Assembly (NCBI RefSeq): GCF_044458865.1
Contig: NZ_JBITIH010000014.1
Span: 1-64,000 of the forward strand
Source of the DNA: Micromonospora_G sp044458865
Lineage (GTDB): Bacteria; Actinomycetota; Actinomycetes; Mycobacteriales; Micromonosporaceae
Reading direction: 5' to 3'
Length of the DNA stretch: 64,000 nucleotides
The notes under the pieces were generated by a model. That model searched no databases, had not been told where the DNA came from, and worked only from the letters and a program-made list of their open reading frames with translations. This document shows positions 24,673-33,590 of this stretch, piece by piece. The stretch's first letter is position 1. The number at the start of each line of letters is the position of its first letter. The position numbers and the translations under genes are program-made.

Positions 24673-27231
24673 TTACTCGTACGAGATCGCGTCCAGCACG
24701 TTGAGCCGGGACGCCCGCCACGCGGGCCACCACGCGGCCACCACCCCGGCCAGAGCCGCGGCGACCACGAAGGCGATGAGCTGCCCGTACGGCAACGCGA
24801 CCATGGTGATCGCCTCCGCGTTGCGCAGCACCTCGGTGACCGTGACCCCGAGTGCCACCCCGAGCCCGACCCCGAGCAGGCAGCCGAAGACCGCCATCAG
24901 CAGTGACTCCACGCGGACCATTCGCCGGACCTGCCGGCGGTTCATACCCACCGCGCGGAGGAGACCCAGTTCTCGGGTCCGTTCGTAGATGCTCAGGACC
25001 AGGGTGTTCACGATGCCGAGGAACGCCACCAGGATGGCGAGCGCCAGCAGGACGTAGAAGATCGCCAGCAATCCGTCCACCGCCGCCGTCTGCTGACCGA
25101 TGAAGGTCGCCTGGTCGACGACGCTGACCAGCGGATAGTCGGACATGAGCGTCTCGATCTGGCGGGTCACCGCCGAAATGTCGGCCCCGTCGGACACCTG
25201 GACGAAGCCCTGCAGGGCCAGCGGCCCGGCGAAATACCGCACCTGTGAGTCGGAGACGAGCACCCCGCTCGCCACCGGTGTGCGCTGGTAGATCCCGGCA
25301 ACCGTGTACGTCCGGGCACCGCCGACCGGCATGTCGACCACGAAGGTGCTGCCGACCCGCCAGCCGTTTGTCTCCGCCGTGCCGTCGTCGACGATCGCGT
25401 CGTTCTCCCCGGTCGGGGTCAACGTGCCGGACCGGTCCTCTAGCGCGAACATCGCCTGGGCGGTGGGCAGGTCGGTGGCCTGGATGAACGAGTTGGCCTG
25501 ACCCCCGACGGTCACCACCGCCGCATGCATCGAGACGGTCCTGGTCACCCCCGGGATCTGGCTCGCCTGCTCCAGCCGTGCCGGGTCGAAGCCCTCCCGT
25601 CCACTCGGTGGCGTGACCAGGGCGGTGGTGACGATCACGGCGGCGCTGAGGTTGTTCTCCACCAGGTCGGTCACGCTGGCCTTCAGCGAGGCGCCGATCA
25701 CGCTCACCGCGCTGACCAGGGTCACGCCGACCATCAGCGCCGCGGCGGTCACCGCCGTACGGCGCGGATTGCGCAGGGTGTTGCGCCGACCGATCCCGGT
25801 CGCGGTACCCCAGGTCACCAGCCGGCCGAGCGTGCCGGCCACGGGGCGGGTCAGTGCCGGCGAGAGTAGCGCCACCCCGACCACCGCGAGCAGTACGCCG
25901 ACACCGAGTGCGATCGCGGTCAGCCCGTCCACCCCGACCAGTCCGACCGTGAGCAGCAGCGCGCTGATCAGCGTGACCACACCGCCGGTGATGGTCAGTC
26001 CGCACAGGGACTTGTCCGGGCGGACCACGTCGCGCATCGCGGCGATCGGCGGCACCCCGGCGGCCCGGACCGCGGGGATCAGTGCGGCGATCACCGTCAT
26101 CACCACGCCCACCAGGTACGACACGCCGATGGCGAGGCCGCTGACAGTAAGTCCACCCTCGGGCAGGGGGAAGCCGAAGGCGGCGATGAGCGCCTGGAGA
26201 CCGACCGCCACCCCGATCCCGGCGGCCAGACCGAGGGTGGACGCGATCAGGCCGACCACCACCGCTTCCACCAGTACGCTGCCCGTCACCTGGCCCCAAC
26301 TCGCGCCGAGGGCGCGCAGCAGTGCCAGCTCCCGGGACCGCTGGGCAATGATGATGTTGAACGTGTTGAAGATCAGGAACATCCCGACCAGGAGCGCGAT
26401 CAGGGCAAAGCCCAGGAAGAACCAGTTCACGAAGGTGAGCAGCTGCTTCAGCGGAGCAGCCTGCTGCTCGGCCGCCTCCTCCCCGGTGACCGCCTCGAAG
26501 CCGGTCGGCACGGCCGTGCCGACACGCTCCTTCAGCGTCTCGTGGGACACCCCGGAGTCCGCCTGGAGCTGGGCGCCGCCGAAGACCCCGGTACGCCCGT
26601 AGAAGAGGCGCTGGGCCTCCGGCACGGTGAAACCGATCATGGTCTCGCCGCCGAGCGTCGCCCGCCCACCGGAGTATTCGAGCAGTCCGACCACGGTCCA
26701 CTCGGAACTGGTGGCGCTCCGGGGCACGTAGATCTTGATCCGGTCACCGATCTGGTGACCGGTCTGCTCGGCGGTGTAACGGGTGAGCGTCACCTCGCTC
26801 CCGGTCTGGGCCGTCCGGCCCTCGACCACCCGGAGCAGACTGTCGGCGACGAAGTCGTCCTCGCCCAGTCCCACCGCGAGATGCGGCGCCCCGGGCGGCA
26901 GCGCCTTGCCGTTCTCCTTCCGGAACGGGGTCAGCCCCTCCGAACTGGCATCACCGATGACCGCACGGACCCCGTCCACGGCCGCCAGCCGCTCCAGATC
27001 CGCATCGGTCAACAACGGCCGGTCCGGGTCGTCCCCGGCGGCGTCGGCCACCTGCACCTGGACCGCGACATCCTTGTTGATGGTCTGGAACAGCTGCTCG
27101 AACCGGCCACCGAGGCTGTCGGTGAGGACAAACGCGCTGGCCACGAACATCACACCGAGGATGATCGCGAAACCGGAGAGAACCAGCCGGAGCTTGCGCG
27201 AGAGCAGGCTCTTCAGCGTGGCGCGCAGCAT
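24673..27231 (-). CDS. FtsX/MacB-like ABC transporter permease (first system)
   Basis: An 852-residue permease of the same layout as the one at 21014: N-terminal span (LRLVLSGFAIILGVMFVASA), outside domain, FtsX bundle with FNTFNIIIAQRSRELALLRA, extra spans, second outside domain and C-terminal bundle with LSIYERTRELGLLRAVGMNR. The two permeases are clearly paralogous but differ throughout, unlike their ATPases. ATG 27231 overlaps the stop of its ATPase. The outside domains have probably specialised for different substrates or partners. Confidence 0.85.
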   Translation of the reverse strand: MLRATLKSLLSRKLRLVLSGFAIILGVMFVASAFVLTDSLGGRFEQLFQTINKDVAVQVQVADAAGDDPDRPLLTDADLERLAAVDGVRAVIGDASSEGLTPFRKENGKALPPGAPHLAVGLGEDDFVADSLLRVVEGRTAQTGSEVTLTRYTAEQTGHQIGDRIKIYVPRSATSSEWTVVGLLEYSGGRATLGGETMIGFTVPEAQRLFYGRTGVFGGAQLQADSGVSHETLKERVGTAVPTGFEAVTGEEAAEQQAAPLKQLLTFVNWFFLGFALIALLVGMFLIFNTFNIIIAQRSRELALLRALGASWGQVTGSVLVEAVVVGLIASTLGLAAGIGVAVGLQALIAAFGFPLPEGGLTVSGLAIGVSYLVGVVMTVIAALIPAVRAAGVPPIAAMRDVVRPDKSLCGLTITGGVVTLISALLLTVGLVGVDGLTAIALGVGVLLAVVGVALLSPALTRPVAGTLGRLVTWGTATGIGRRNTLRNPRRTAVTAAALMVGVTLVSAVSVIGASLKASVTDLVENNLSAAVIVTTALVTPPSGREGFDPARLEQASQIPGVTRTVSMHAAVVTVGGQANSFIQATDLPTAQAMFALEDRSGTLTPTGENDAIVDDGTAETNGWRVGSTFVVDMPVGGARTYTVAGIYQRTPVASGVLVSDSQVRYFAGPLALQGFVQVSDGADISAVTRQIETLMSDYPLVSVVDQATFIGQQTAAVDGLLAIFYVLLALAILVAFLGIVNTLVLSIYERTRELGLLRAVGMNRRQVRRMVRVESLLMAVFGCLLGVGLGVALGVTVTEVLRNAEAITMVALPYGQLIAFVVAAALAGVVAAWWPAWRASRLNVLDAISYE

Positions 27232-28007
27232 CACGCCACCTCGGGCTGGTGCGCCAGCACGTCCAGGTGCTTGAGCGTGTCCAGCACCGCATCGGCGGTG
27301 GGATCGGTCAACTCGTCCACGATGGCGCCGTCGGCGAGGAAGATGACGCGGTCGGCGTAGCTGGCGGCGACGGGGTCGTGGGTGACCATGACGATGGTTT
27401 GGTGGTGGTTGCGGACGCTGTCGCGGAGGAAGGTGAGGACTTCGGCGCCGGCGCGGGAGTCGAGGTTGCCGGTGGGTTCGTCGGCGAAGATGACGTCGGG
27501 TCGGGCGACGAGGGCGCGGGCGCAGGCGACGCGTTGTTGTTGGCCGCCGGAGAGTTGGTTGGGTCGGTGGTGGAGGCGGTCGGCGAGGCCGACGGTTTTG
27601 ATGACTGTTTGGTACCAGTCGGGGTCTGGTTTGCGTCCGGCGATGGAGAGGGGGAGGAGGATGTTTTCTTCTGCGGTGAGGGTGGGGAGGAGGTTGAATT
27701 GTTGGAAGATGAAGCCGACTTTGTCGCGGCGGAGTTTGGTGAGTCCGTTGTCGTTGAGTCCGGTGACGGTGGTGTTGCCGATGTGGATGGTGCCGCGGGT
27801 GACGGAGTCGAGTCCGGCGAGGCAGTGCATGAGGGTTGATTTGCCGGATCCGCTGGGTCCCATGATGGCGGTGTAGCGGCTTTGTTCGAATTCGGCGGTG
27901 ACGCCGCGGAGTGCGATGACCTGTGCTTCGCCGCTGCCGTATACCTTCCATACGTCACTGGCACGCGCCGCCGCTGTAGCGCTGGCTGCGGGTACTGTCC
28001 CCGTCAC
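27231..28007 (-). CDS. ABC transporter ATP-binding protein (first system)
   Basis: A 258-residue MacB/LolD-type ATPase with Walker A, Q-loop, LSGGQQQ signature and Walker B as in its twin at 23566. GTG 28007 with GGGAGA upstream is preferred over the longer frame to 28079, which lacks family similarity. About 200 consecutive codons end only in C or A apart from ATG and TGG. The C-terminal ~20 residues (LTDPTADAVLDTLKHLDVLA) differ from the twin. It lies downstream of the response regulator on the same strand, so that regulator may control it. Confidence 0.9.
   Translation of the reverse strand: MTGTVPAASATAAARASDVWKVYGSGEAQVIALRGVTAEFEQSRYTAIMGPSGSGKSTLMHCLAGLDSVTRGTIHIGNTTVTGLNDNGLTKLRRDKVGFIFQQFNLLPTLTAEENILLPLSIAGRKPDPDWYQTVIKTVGLADRLHHRPNQLSGGQQQRVACARALVARPDVIFADEPTGNLDSRAGAEVLTFLRDSVRNHHQTIVMVTHDPVAASYADRVIFLADGAIVDELTDPTADAVLDTLKHLDVLAHQPEVA
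27319..27974 (-). repeat. 656-bp tract duplicated in the neighbouring ATPase gene (copy B)
   Basis: Partner of 23648-24303, offset by 3671 bp and in the same orientation. Recombination between the copies would delete one permease and fuse the two ATPase genes into one. Within this copy I found no T-ending or G-ending codon other than ATG and TGG. Confidence 0.9.
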
Positions 28008-28190
28008 GATCTCTCCCTCGGTCGATGACGACGTTCGCCGTCCTACCGTCACGCTAGGTGGCCGGGGCAATCCGGTCATCCTGCGCTCGGAGGGTTTCCG
28101 CGTGCGACCTCGCGTACCGCCGGCTCCGACCGGAGGAGGGTCGACCCCGTCCCTGGGACGTACGACCCACGGGGGAGCGCTCGGGAAGCG

Positions 28191-28910
28191 TCACCCGCCC
28201 GGCCGGACCAGCCCCGATTCGTACGCGAACACCACAGCCTGCACCCGGTCACGTAGGCAGAGTTTGGTCAGTACGTGTCCGACATGCGTCTTGATCGTCG
28301 TCTCACTGATGGAGAGGGCCCGCGCTATCTCCGCGTTGGACAGTCCCCGGGCGATGTGCACCAGCACCTCCCTCTCCCGTTCGGTCAGCACGTCGAGCGC
28401 CTTCGGCTGAGTCGACGAGGGGTCGGGCAGCAGGTCGGCGAAGCGGTCGAGCAGTCGCTTGAGGATCCGTGGCGCGACCACGGCCTCGCCTGCGGCGACG
28501 GTACGGATGGCACTCACCAGATCCTCCGCGGGCACGTCCTTTGCCAGGAACCCGCTCGCGCCCGCCCGCAACGCGCCCACCACGTACTCGTCGAGATCGA
28601 AGGTGGTCAGGATGAGCACGCGTACCGGCAGCCGAGCATCGACGATGGCCCGGGTCGCGGCCACCCCGTCCATCCGGGGCATCCGGATGTCCATCAGCAC
28701 CACATCGGGCAGCAACCGCCGGGCGAGTTCGACCGCCTCGGACCCGTCGCCGGCTTCGCCGACGATGTCGAGGTCCTGTTCCTCGCTGAGCACCATCCGG
28801 AACCCGGTACGCAACAGCGGCTGGTCGTCGGCGAGCAGGATCCGTACCGGACGGACACCCCGCACACGGTCCACCCGATCCCCACCAGCGACCTCACTGC
28901 GTTCGGTCAC
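28191..28910 (-). CDS. NarL/LuxR-family response regulator
   Basis: A 239-residue regulator. The receiver domain carries LLADDQPLLRTGF (acidic pair) and the phospho-acceptor Asp in VVLMDIRMPRMDG; the LuxR-type output helix-turn-helix is LSNAEIARALSISETTIKTH. Its partner kinase lies upstream on the same strand. The first 15-20 residues (VTERSEVAGGDRV) come from the dispersed repeat at 28890-29019, so the ancestral start may be a later GTG (VRGVRPVRILL). It probably activates the ABC operons next to it. Confidence 0.85.
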   Translation of the reverse strand: MTERSEVAGGDRVDRVRGVRPVRILLADDQPLLRTGFRMVLSEEQDLDIVGEAGDGSEAVELARRLLPDVVLMDIRMPRMDGVAATRAIVDARLPVRVLILTTFDLDEYVVGALRAGASGFLAKDVPAEDLVSAIRTVAAGEAVVAPRILKRLLDRFADLLPDPSSTQPKALDVLTEREREVLVHIARGLSNAEIARALSISETTIKTHVGHVLTKLCLRDRVQAVVFAYESGLVRPGG

Positions 28911-29019
28911 GCCGCCTCCTCGCTGCGCTCGTCACCGTCGTGACCTGTGTGACTGTGCTGGCTGGTGACCTCACTGCGTTCGGTCACGCCGCCTCCTCAC
29001 TGCGTTCGGTCACGCCGCC
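28890..29019. repeat. three copies of a short repeat between kinase and regulator
   Basis: A 32-bp unit beginning GACCTCACTGCGTTCGGTCA occurs at 28890-28921 and 28967-28998, and its 24-bp core again at 28996-29019. Read on the minus strand it gives GTGACCGAACGCAGTGAG (VTERSE), a start-codon-bearing repeat familiar from Micromonospora genomes. Here it supplies the start of the response regulator. Confidence 0.75.
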
Positions 29020-30305
29020 CCCTCGCCGCTCGGCACAGCGGTGGCTTCCAGTGGCACTTTCGCGTACACCCGGAAACCGCCGCCCGGACGGGGGCCGGTC
29101 CGCAGGGTCCCACCGTAGAGGGTGACCCGCTCACGCATCCCGACCAGGCCGTGCCCGGCACGGTTCGGGTCGAGCGACGGGCCGCGCCCGGTGTCGAGCA
29201 CCTCCACCACCAGCCAGTAGACCCCGAAGGTGAGCCGGACCTGGGCGGTGGCCGTACCGGCGTGTTTCAGCGCGTTGGTGAGCGCCTCCTGCACGATCCG
29301 GAACACGGTCAGGGCGAGGCTCGGTTCCAGCGGTGCGGGTGCCCCCTCCACCCGCAGCGTGACCGGTAGACCGGCCTCGCGTACCTGGTCGACCAGCGCC
29401 TCAAGTCCGGCCAGGCCGGGCTGCGGGGTCAGATCGGCGGCCGGCTCGGCGTCGGTACGCAACACGTCGAGCAGACGGCGCAGTTCGCGCAGGGTGGTTC
29501 GGCTGGTCTCGGCGATGCTGCCGAGTGCCTCGTCGGCCGCGACCGGGTCGCGGGCCAACACCCGTCGGGCACCGGTCGCGAGCACGCTCATCACGCTGAC
29601 GTGGTGGGCGACCATGTCGTGCAGTTCGCGGGCGATGCGGCGGCGTTCGTCGGCGACCGCCTGGTCGGCCATCGACCGTTGGTTCTCCTCGGCCACCCTG
29701 GCACGTTCCTCCAGCGCCCTGATCGTGGCCCGTCGGGCGTGCACGGTACGTCCGACGAAGAAGCAGACCAGCGCGATCAGCGCGTTGGTGAAGATCATGT
29801 ACGCCCGGGTGATTCCGATCGAGCCGACCGGCACGGGCAGCGTCAGTGCGGCGGCCAGGATCGGTGTCCAGAGCAGGGCGGTCATGACCACGGCCCGGCG
29901 CAGCGGGAAGCTGGCCGAGGTGGTGTAGGTGAGCAGGACGAACGCCACGATCGCGGTCAGTGGCTCGTGCTGGTCGAGCACCGCGCCGCCAGCGGTGGCC
30001 ACGGCCAGCGCCACGGCGACCCGGGGCAGTAGTCGACTCAGCGCGATCGGTAGCGCGCAGACCAGGCTCCAGGTGATCGTCGTCGGCCACCCGCCGCTGG
30101 TCGGCTCGGCCGACCCGCTCGCCGCAAGCAGCGTCTCGGCGAGCACCACCAGGCCGGCCAGCAGCCCGTCCCGCGCCAGTATCCGGCCGTCGTAGCCGGT
30201 CGGACGGGGGAGCCGCCAGCGACTCCCCGACGTCGGCGTGACGACATCCGTGCCGGCCTCGTCCAGCGGCCGGTCGCGCGTCGCGGGGACGTCGATACGG
30301 GTCAT
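29010..30305 (-). CDS. NarL-type sensor histidine kinase
   Basis: A 431-residue kinase with about five to six membrane spans in residues 45-195 and little outside loop, so it probably senses within the membrane. A coiled segment leads to the HisKA_3 dimerisation box (RRIARELHDMVAHHVSVMSV, phospho-His in ELHD) and a HATPase domain (EALTNALKHAG, DTGRGPSLDP, GHGLVGMRERV). TACCGT on the minus strand ends seven bases before ATG 30305, so the transcript is probably leaderless. It forms an operon with the regulator; envelope stress and export of a toxic peptide would fit the ABC neighbours. Confidence 0.85.
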   Translation of the reverse strand: MTRIDVPATRDRPLDEAGTDVVTPTSGSRWRLPRPTGYDGRILARDGLLAGLVVLAETLLAASGSAEPTSGGWPTTITWSLVCALPIALSRLLPRVAVALAVATAGGAVLDQHEPLTAIVAFVLLTYTTSASFPLRRAVVMTALLWTPILAAALTLPVPVGSIGITRAYMIFTNALIALVCFFVGRTVHARRATIRALEERARVAEENQRSMADQAVADERRRIARELHDMVAHHVSVMSVLATGARRVLARDPVAADEALGSIAETSRTTLRELRRLLDVLRTDAEPAADLTPQPGLAGLEALVDQVREAGLPVTLRVEGAPAPLEPSLALTVFRIVQEALTNALKHAGTATAQVRLTFGVYWLVVEVLDTGRGPSLDPNRAGHGLVGMRERVTLYGGTLRTGPRPGGGFRVYAKVPLEATAVPSGEGAA

Positions 30306-30383
30306 GCTGGCGACGGTAGTCGGTGTGCGGGCGAAGTCGTCCGCACCGGGGGTGGACCGTGTCTCCTCCTCCGGGAGGAGGGG

Positions 30384-31295
30384 TTACTCGTCCCCCGCCG
30401 GACCGCCGGCCCGTCGGGGCTGTTCCGGGACGACCACTGTGGTGGTCACATCGGGGAAGGGCGGCGGCGTGCCGCCGAACGCGGGACAGAGGGCCTGGTG
30501 ACTGCACCAGTCACAGAGCCGGCTCGGCTTCGGACGAAAGTCCTGGTTCGCGGTCGCCTGCTCGATCGCCCGCCAGAGCGCGACCAGGGTGCGCTCGAAC
30601 CGGGCCAGTTCGTCCGCGTCCGGTGCGTAGTCGCAGATCTCCGCGTCCTTGAGGTAGAGCAGGCGGAGCACCTTGGGGACCACCCCACGCGTACGCCAGA
30701 GCACCAGCGCGTAGAACTTGAGCTGGAACAACGCCCTGGCCTCGAACGCCTCCCTGGGGGCGCCCCCGGTCTTGTAGTCGACCACCCGCAGCGCCCCGTC
30801 CGGAGCCACGTCGAGCCGGTCGATGTAACCGCGGATCAGCAACTCGTCGTCGACCACCGTGGAGATCAACGTCTCCCGCTCGGCCGGCTCGAGCCGCCGC
30901 GGATCCTCGACCGTGAAGTAGCCGTCGAGCAGCCGGCGGGCCGACCCGAGGAACTCGGTGACGTCCACCGCCGCCTCGTCCGCGAAGAGCCCGGTCAGCC
31001 CTGGCTCGTCCGCGACCAGCCGGTCCCACTCGGGGCCGACCAGGTCGCCCGCCGCCGTCGGCGTTCGGGCCGGGGCCGGCAGGTCGAAGAGTCGTTCCAG
31101 TACGGCGTGCACCAGGGTCCCACGGATCTGGTCGAGGCTGGGCCGCTCGGGCAGCCGGTCGATGCTTCGGAACCGGTACAGCAGCGGGCAGGTCTTGAAA
31201 TCCGCCGCACGCGACGGCGAGAGCGAGGGCCCTGGGGGCCGTTCGGCCACCGGGGAGCGCCCGGTCGTCTGCTTCGTCACCATCTCCGCCGTCAT
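30384..31295 (-). CDS. RecB-like PD-(D/E)XK nuclease with an Fe-S site
   Basis: A 303-residue stand-alone nuclease of the RecB/Cas4 type. It has GTLVHAVLERL, the catalytic pattern RGYIDRLDV and VVDYKTG, and four cysteines (C36 and CDWCSHQALC) placed to hold a 4Fe-4S cluster. It occupies the same place next to trmI as the RecB-family protein of mycobacteria. The minus-strand hexamer TAGCCT ends seven bases before ATG 31295 and indicates a leaderless message. DNA repair is the likely role. Confidence 0.8.
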   Translation of the reverse strand: MTAEMVTKQTTGRSPVAERPPGPSLSPSRAADFKTCPLLYRFRSIDRLPERPSLDQIRGTLVHAVLERLFDLPAPARTPTAAGDLVGPEWDRLVADEPGLTGLFADEAAVDVTEFLGSARRLLDGYFTVEDPRRLEPAERETLISTVVDDELLIRGYIDRLDVAPDGALRVVDYKTGGAPREAFEARALFQLKFYALVLWRTRGVVPKVLRLLYLKDAEICDYAPDADELARFERTLVALWRAIEQATANQDFRPKPSRLCDWCSHQALCPAFGGTPPPFPDVTTTVVVPEQPRRAGGPAGDE

Positions 31296-31412
31296 GACCG
31301 GAAGGCTAAGGCACCGGTACGACGGTTACGCGGCCCGCCCGCCGTACCGGTGTGCGTGGCGAGCGGCTACGGGATTCGAGGCTGGCGTCGGGGGTTACGT
31401 AGCATCGACCCG

Positions 31413-32567
31413 GTGGAGGACAGTTCAAAACGGAAACGTCGGCCCGACCGCCGCCCCGGACTTGCCGTGGGTCGGGTCCTCGGCGTACCGGTCTACCTCA
31501 ACGCCTCCATGGTCCTGCTGGCCGTTCTGGTGACCGTGGTCTATGGCGAGTTCGTCCGCCGTGAGCTTGAGCTGTCGCAGGTCACCGGCTATCTGGTGGG
31601 CTTCGGTTTCGTGGTCTGCCTGCTCGGGTCGGTCCTGCTGCACGAACTCGGACACGCGCTGACCGCCCGGCGGTACGGCATCGGCGTACGCGGCATCACG
31701 CTGGAACTGCTGGGCGGCTACACCGAGATGGAACGGGATGCGCCGACCCCCCGGGTGGATCTTCTCGTCTCGCTCGCCGGCCCGGCCGTGTCGCTGGTGC
31801 TGGGCGTGGCCGCCGTGCTGGCCACCATCGCCCTGCCCGACCGTACGCTGCCTGACCAGTTTGCCCTTCAACTGGCGGTGAGCAACGTCATCGTGGCGGT
31901 TTTCAACATCCTGCCCGGTCTGCCCCTCGACGGTGGCCGGGCGCTACGTGCCCTGGTCTGGGCGGCCAGTCGGGACCGGCACCTCGGTACCGAGGTCGCG
32001 GGTTGGGCCGGTCGCGCGGTGGCCGTCGGCACCGCCGTCCTGGTCGGGGTGCTGACCTGGCTCGGGCTGATCGCGCCGCTGGGCCTGGCCCTGATGGTGC
32101 TGGTCGCCTTCACCCTCTGGCAGGGGGCGGGCCAGTCGATCCGAATGGCCCGGATAAGCCGGCGGTTCCCCCTGATCGACCTGCACCGGCTGGCCCGCCC
32201 GGTGTTCCAGGTGCCCACCGGTACGCCACTGGCCGAGGCGCAGCGTCGCGGGCTGGCCGTCGGAGCCGAGCCGGTGGCGCTGGGTGTCTCCGACTCGTCG
32301 GGGCGGCTGGTGGCCCTGGTCGACCGGGCCGCGGCCGAGGCGGTGCCGGTGGAGCGGCGCCCCTGGGTCGCGGTCGACACGGTGGCCCGAGGCCTGGACG
32401 GCGTACCGAGGATCCCGGTCGGGCTCGACGGTGAACAGGTCATCCGGGCGGTACAGACCGACCCGGGCGCGCAGTATCTCGTGACGTCAGGCGAAGATGT
32501 CGTCGGCGTTCTGCACATCGCCGATCTGGCGCAGCTTCTGGAGCCGAAACGAAAGATGACTCAGTGA
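31413..32567 (+). CDS. site-2 protease family (M50) membrane metalloprotease with CBS-like tail
   Basis: A 384-residue intramembrane protease. The zinc motif HELGH is at residues 77-81 in the third span, and the second ligand motif NILPGLPLDGGR at ~165-176. Four to six spans precede a soluble C-terminal region resembling a CBS domain. TAGCAT seven bases before GTG 31413 gives a leaderless start. Its stop overlaps the trmI start by four bases (GTGA). Substrates are unknown; related enzymes cleave anti-sigma factors or other membrane proteins. Confidence 0.8.
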   Translation: MEDSSKRKRRPDRRPGLAVGRVLGVPVYLNASMVLLAVLVTVVYGEFVRRELELSQVTGYLVGFGFVVCLLGSVLLHELGHALTARRYGIGVRGITLELLGGYTEMERDAPTPRVDLLVSLAGPAVSLVLGVAAVLATIALPDRTLPDQFALQLAVSNVIVAVFNILPGLPLDGGRALRALVWAASRDRHLGTEVAGWAGRAVAVGTAVLVGVLTWLGLIAPLGLALMVLVAFTLWQGAGQSIRMARISRRFPLIDLHRLARPVFQVPTGTPLAEAQRRGLAVGAEPVALGVSDSSGRLVALVDRAAAEAVPVERRPWVAVDTVARGLDGVPRIPVGLDGEQVIRAVQTDPGAQYLVTSGEDVVGVLHIADLAQLLEPKRKMTQ

Positions 32568-33568
32568 CCGCACAGCCCACCACCGCCCACCCCACCGACT
32601 CCGCACCGGTACCGGCGCACCGTGGCCCGTTCCGGCCGGGTGACCGGGTGCAGTTGACCGACCCGAAGGGGCGGATGCACACGATCACGTTGGAGGGCGG
32701 CAAGTCGTTCCACACCCACCGGGGAGCGCTCGAACACGACGATCTGATCGGCCTGCCCGACGGCAGCGTGGTCACCTCCGCTGGCGGTACGGCGTACCTG
32801 GCGTTGCGCCCGTTGCTCTCGGACTATGTGCTCTCGATGCCCCGGGGCGCCCAGGTGATCTACCCCAAGGACGCCGCCCAGATCGTCGCGATGGGGGACA
32901 TCTTCCCTGGCGCGAAGGTGCTTGAGGCCGGTGCCGGCTCCGGAGCGCTGGCCTGCTCCCTGCTGCGGGCGGTCGGCCCGACCGGCGAGTTGCACTCGTA
33001 CGAGCTGCGGGACGACTTCGCCCAGATCGCGCGCCGCAACGTGGAGGCGTTCTTCGGCGGGCCGCACCCGTCCTGGAACCTGCACGTGGGCGACGTGGCG
33101 ACCTGCCAGGAGCCGGAGTTCGACCGGATCATCCTGGACCTGCTCGCCCCGTGGGACGTGCTCGACCTGGTGGAGCGGACGCTGGTGCCGGGTGGGGTGT
33201 TCATCGGCTACGTGGCCACCACGACCCAGCTCTCCGATCTGGTCGAGGCGTTGCGCGAGCGCGGCGGCTTCACCGAGCCCCGGGCCTGGGAGTCGCTGGT
33301 GCGTGACTGGCACCTGGAGGGGCTGGCGGTGCGCCCGGACCACCGGATGATCGCGCACACCGCGTTCCTCGTCTCCGCCCGTAAGCTCGCGCCCGGCGTG
33401 ACCGCGCCTCCCCGCCGGCGTAAGCCGAGCAAGGGCGCGGAGGCGTACGCGCTGCGTAAGCAGAGCCTGCGGGCGGCGGAGCAGGCCGCTCGCGAGGCCG
33501 AGGAGGCGTCGGCCACCCCGGCGGTGGACGCGGACGTGAACGAGGCGGGGGAAAGGACCGTGCGGTGA
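32564..33568 (+). CDS. trmI: tRNA (adenine-58-N1)-methyltransferase TrmI
   Basis: A 334-residue Rossmann methyltransferase that makes m1A58 in the T-loop of tRNA as a tetramer. The AdoMet loop is VLEAGAGSGALA (~120) and the active-site strand IILDLLAPWDVL (~190); the N-terminal beta domain (FRPGDRVQLTDPKGR) is typical of TrmI. The Lys/Arg/Ala-rich tail from ~280 is longer than usual and probably disordered. GTG 32564 overlaps the protease stop, so the two are coupled. It sits beside recB-like and proteasome genes as in mycobacteria. Confidence 0.9.
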   Translation: MTAQPTTAHPTDSAPVPAHRGPFRPGDRVQLTDPKGRMHTITLEGGKSFHTHRGALEHDDLIGLPDGSVVTSAGGTAYLALRPLLSDYVLSMPRGAQVIYPKDAAQIVAMGDIFPGAKVLEAGAGSGALACSLLRAVGPTGELHSYELRDDFAQIARRNVEAFFGGPHPSWNLHVGDVATCQEPEFDRIILDLLAPWDVLDLVERTLVPGGVFIGYVATTTQLSDLVEALRERGGFTEPRAWESLVRDWHLEGLAVRPDHRMIAHTAFLVSARKLAPGVTAPPRRRKPSKGAEAYALRKQSLRAAEQAAREAEEASATPAVDADVNEAGERTVR

Positions 33569-33590
33569 TCATCAACGTCGGGAGGTCCGT

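Noticed and set aside
24500..26701. 733-codon open frame overlapping the ABC permease
   Set aside because: Same strand but another frame of the permease gene; composition is Arg/Gly-rich and no family is recognisable.
27249..27839. 196-codon plus-strand frame opposite the ATPase, repeated at 23554-24168
   Set aside because: It exists in both copies only because the duplicated tract has C/A-only third positions, which remove stops on the other strand. Its Val/Gly/Glu-rich product has no domain.
28890..29019. possible CRISPR-like direct repeats
   Set aside because: Only three copies, unequal spacing of 77 and 29 bases, and the repeat is partly coding. It is a dispersed genome repeat, not an array; no cas genes are near.
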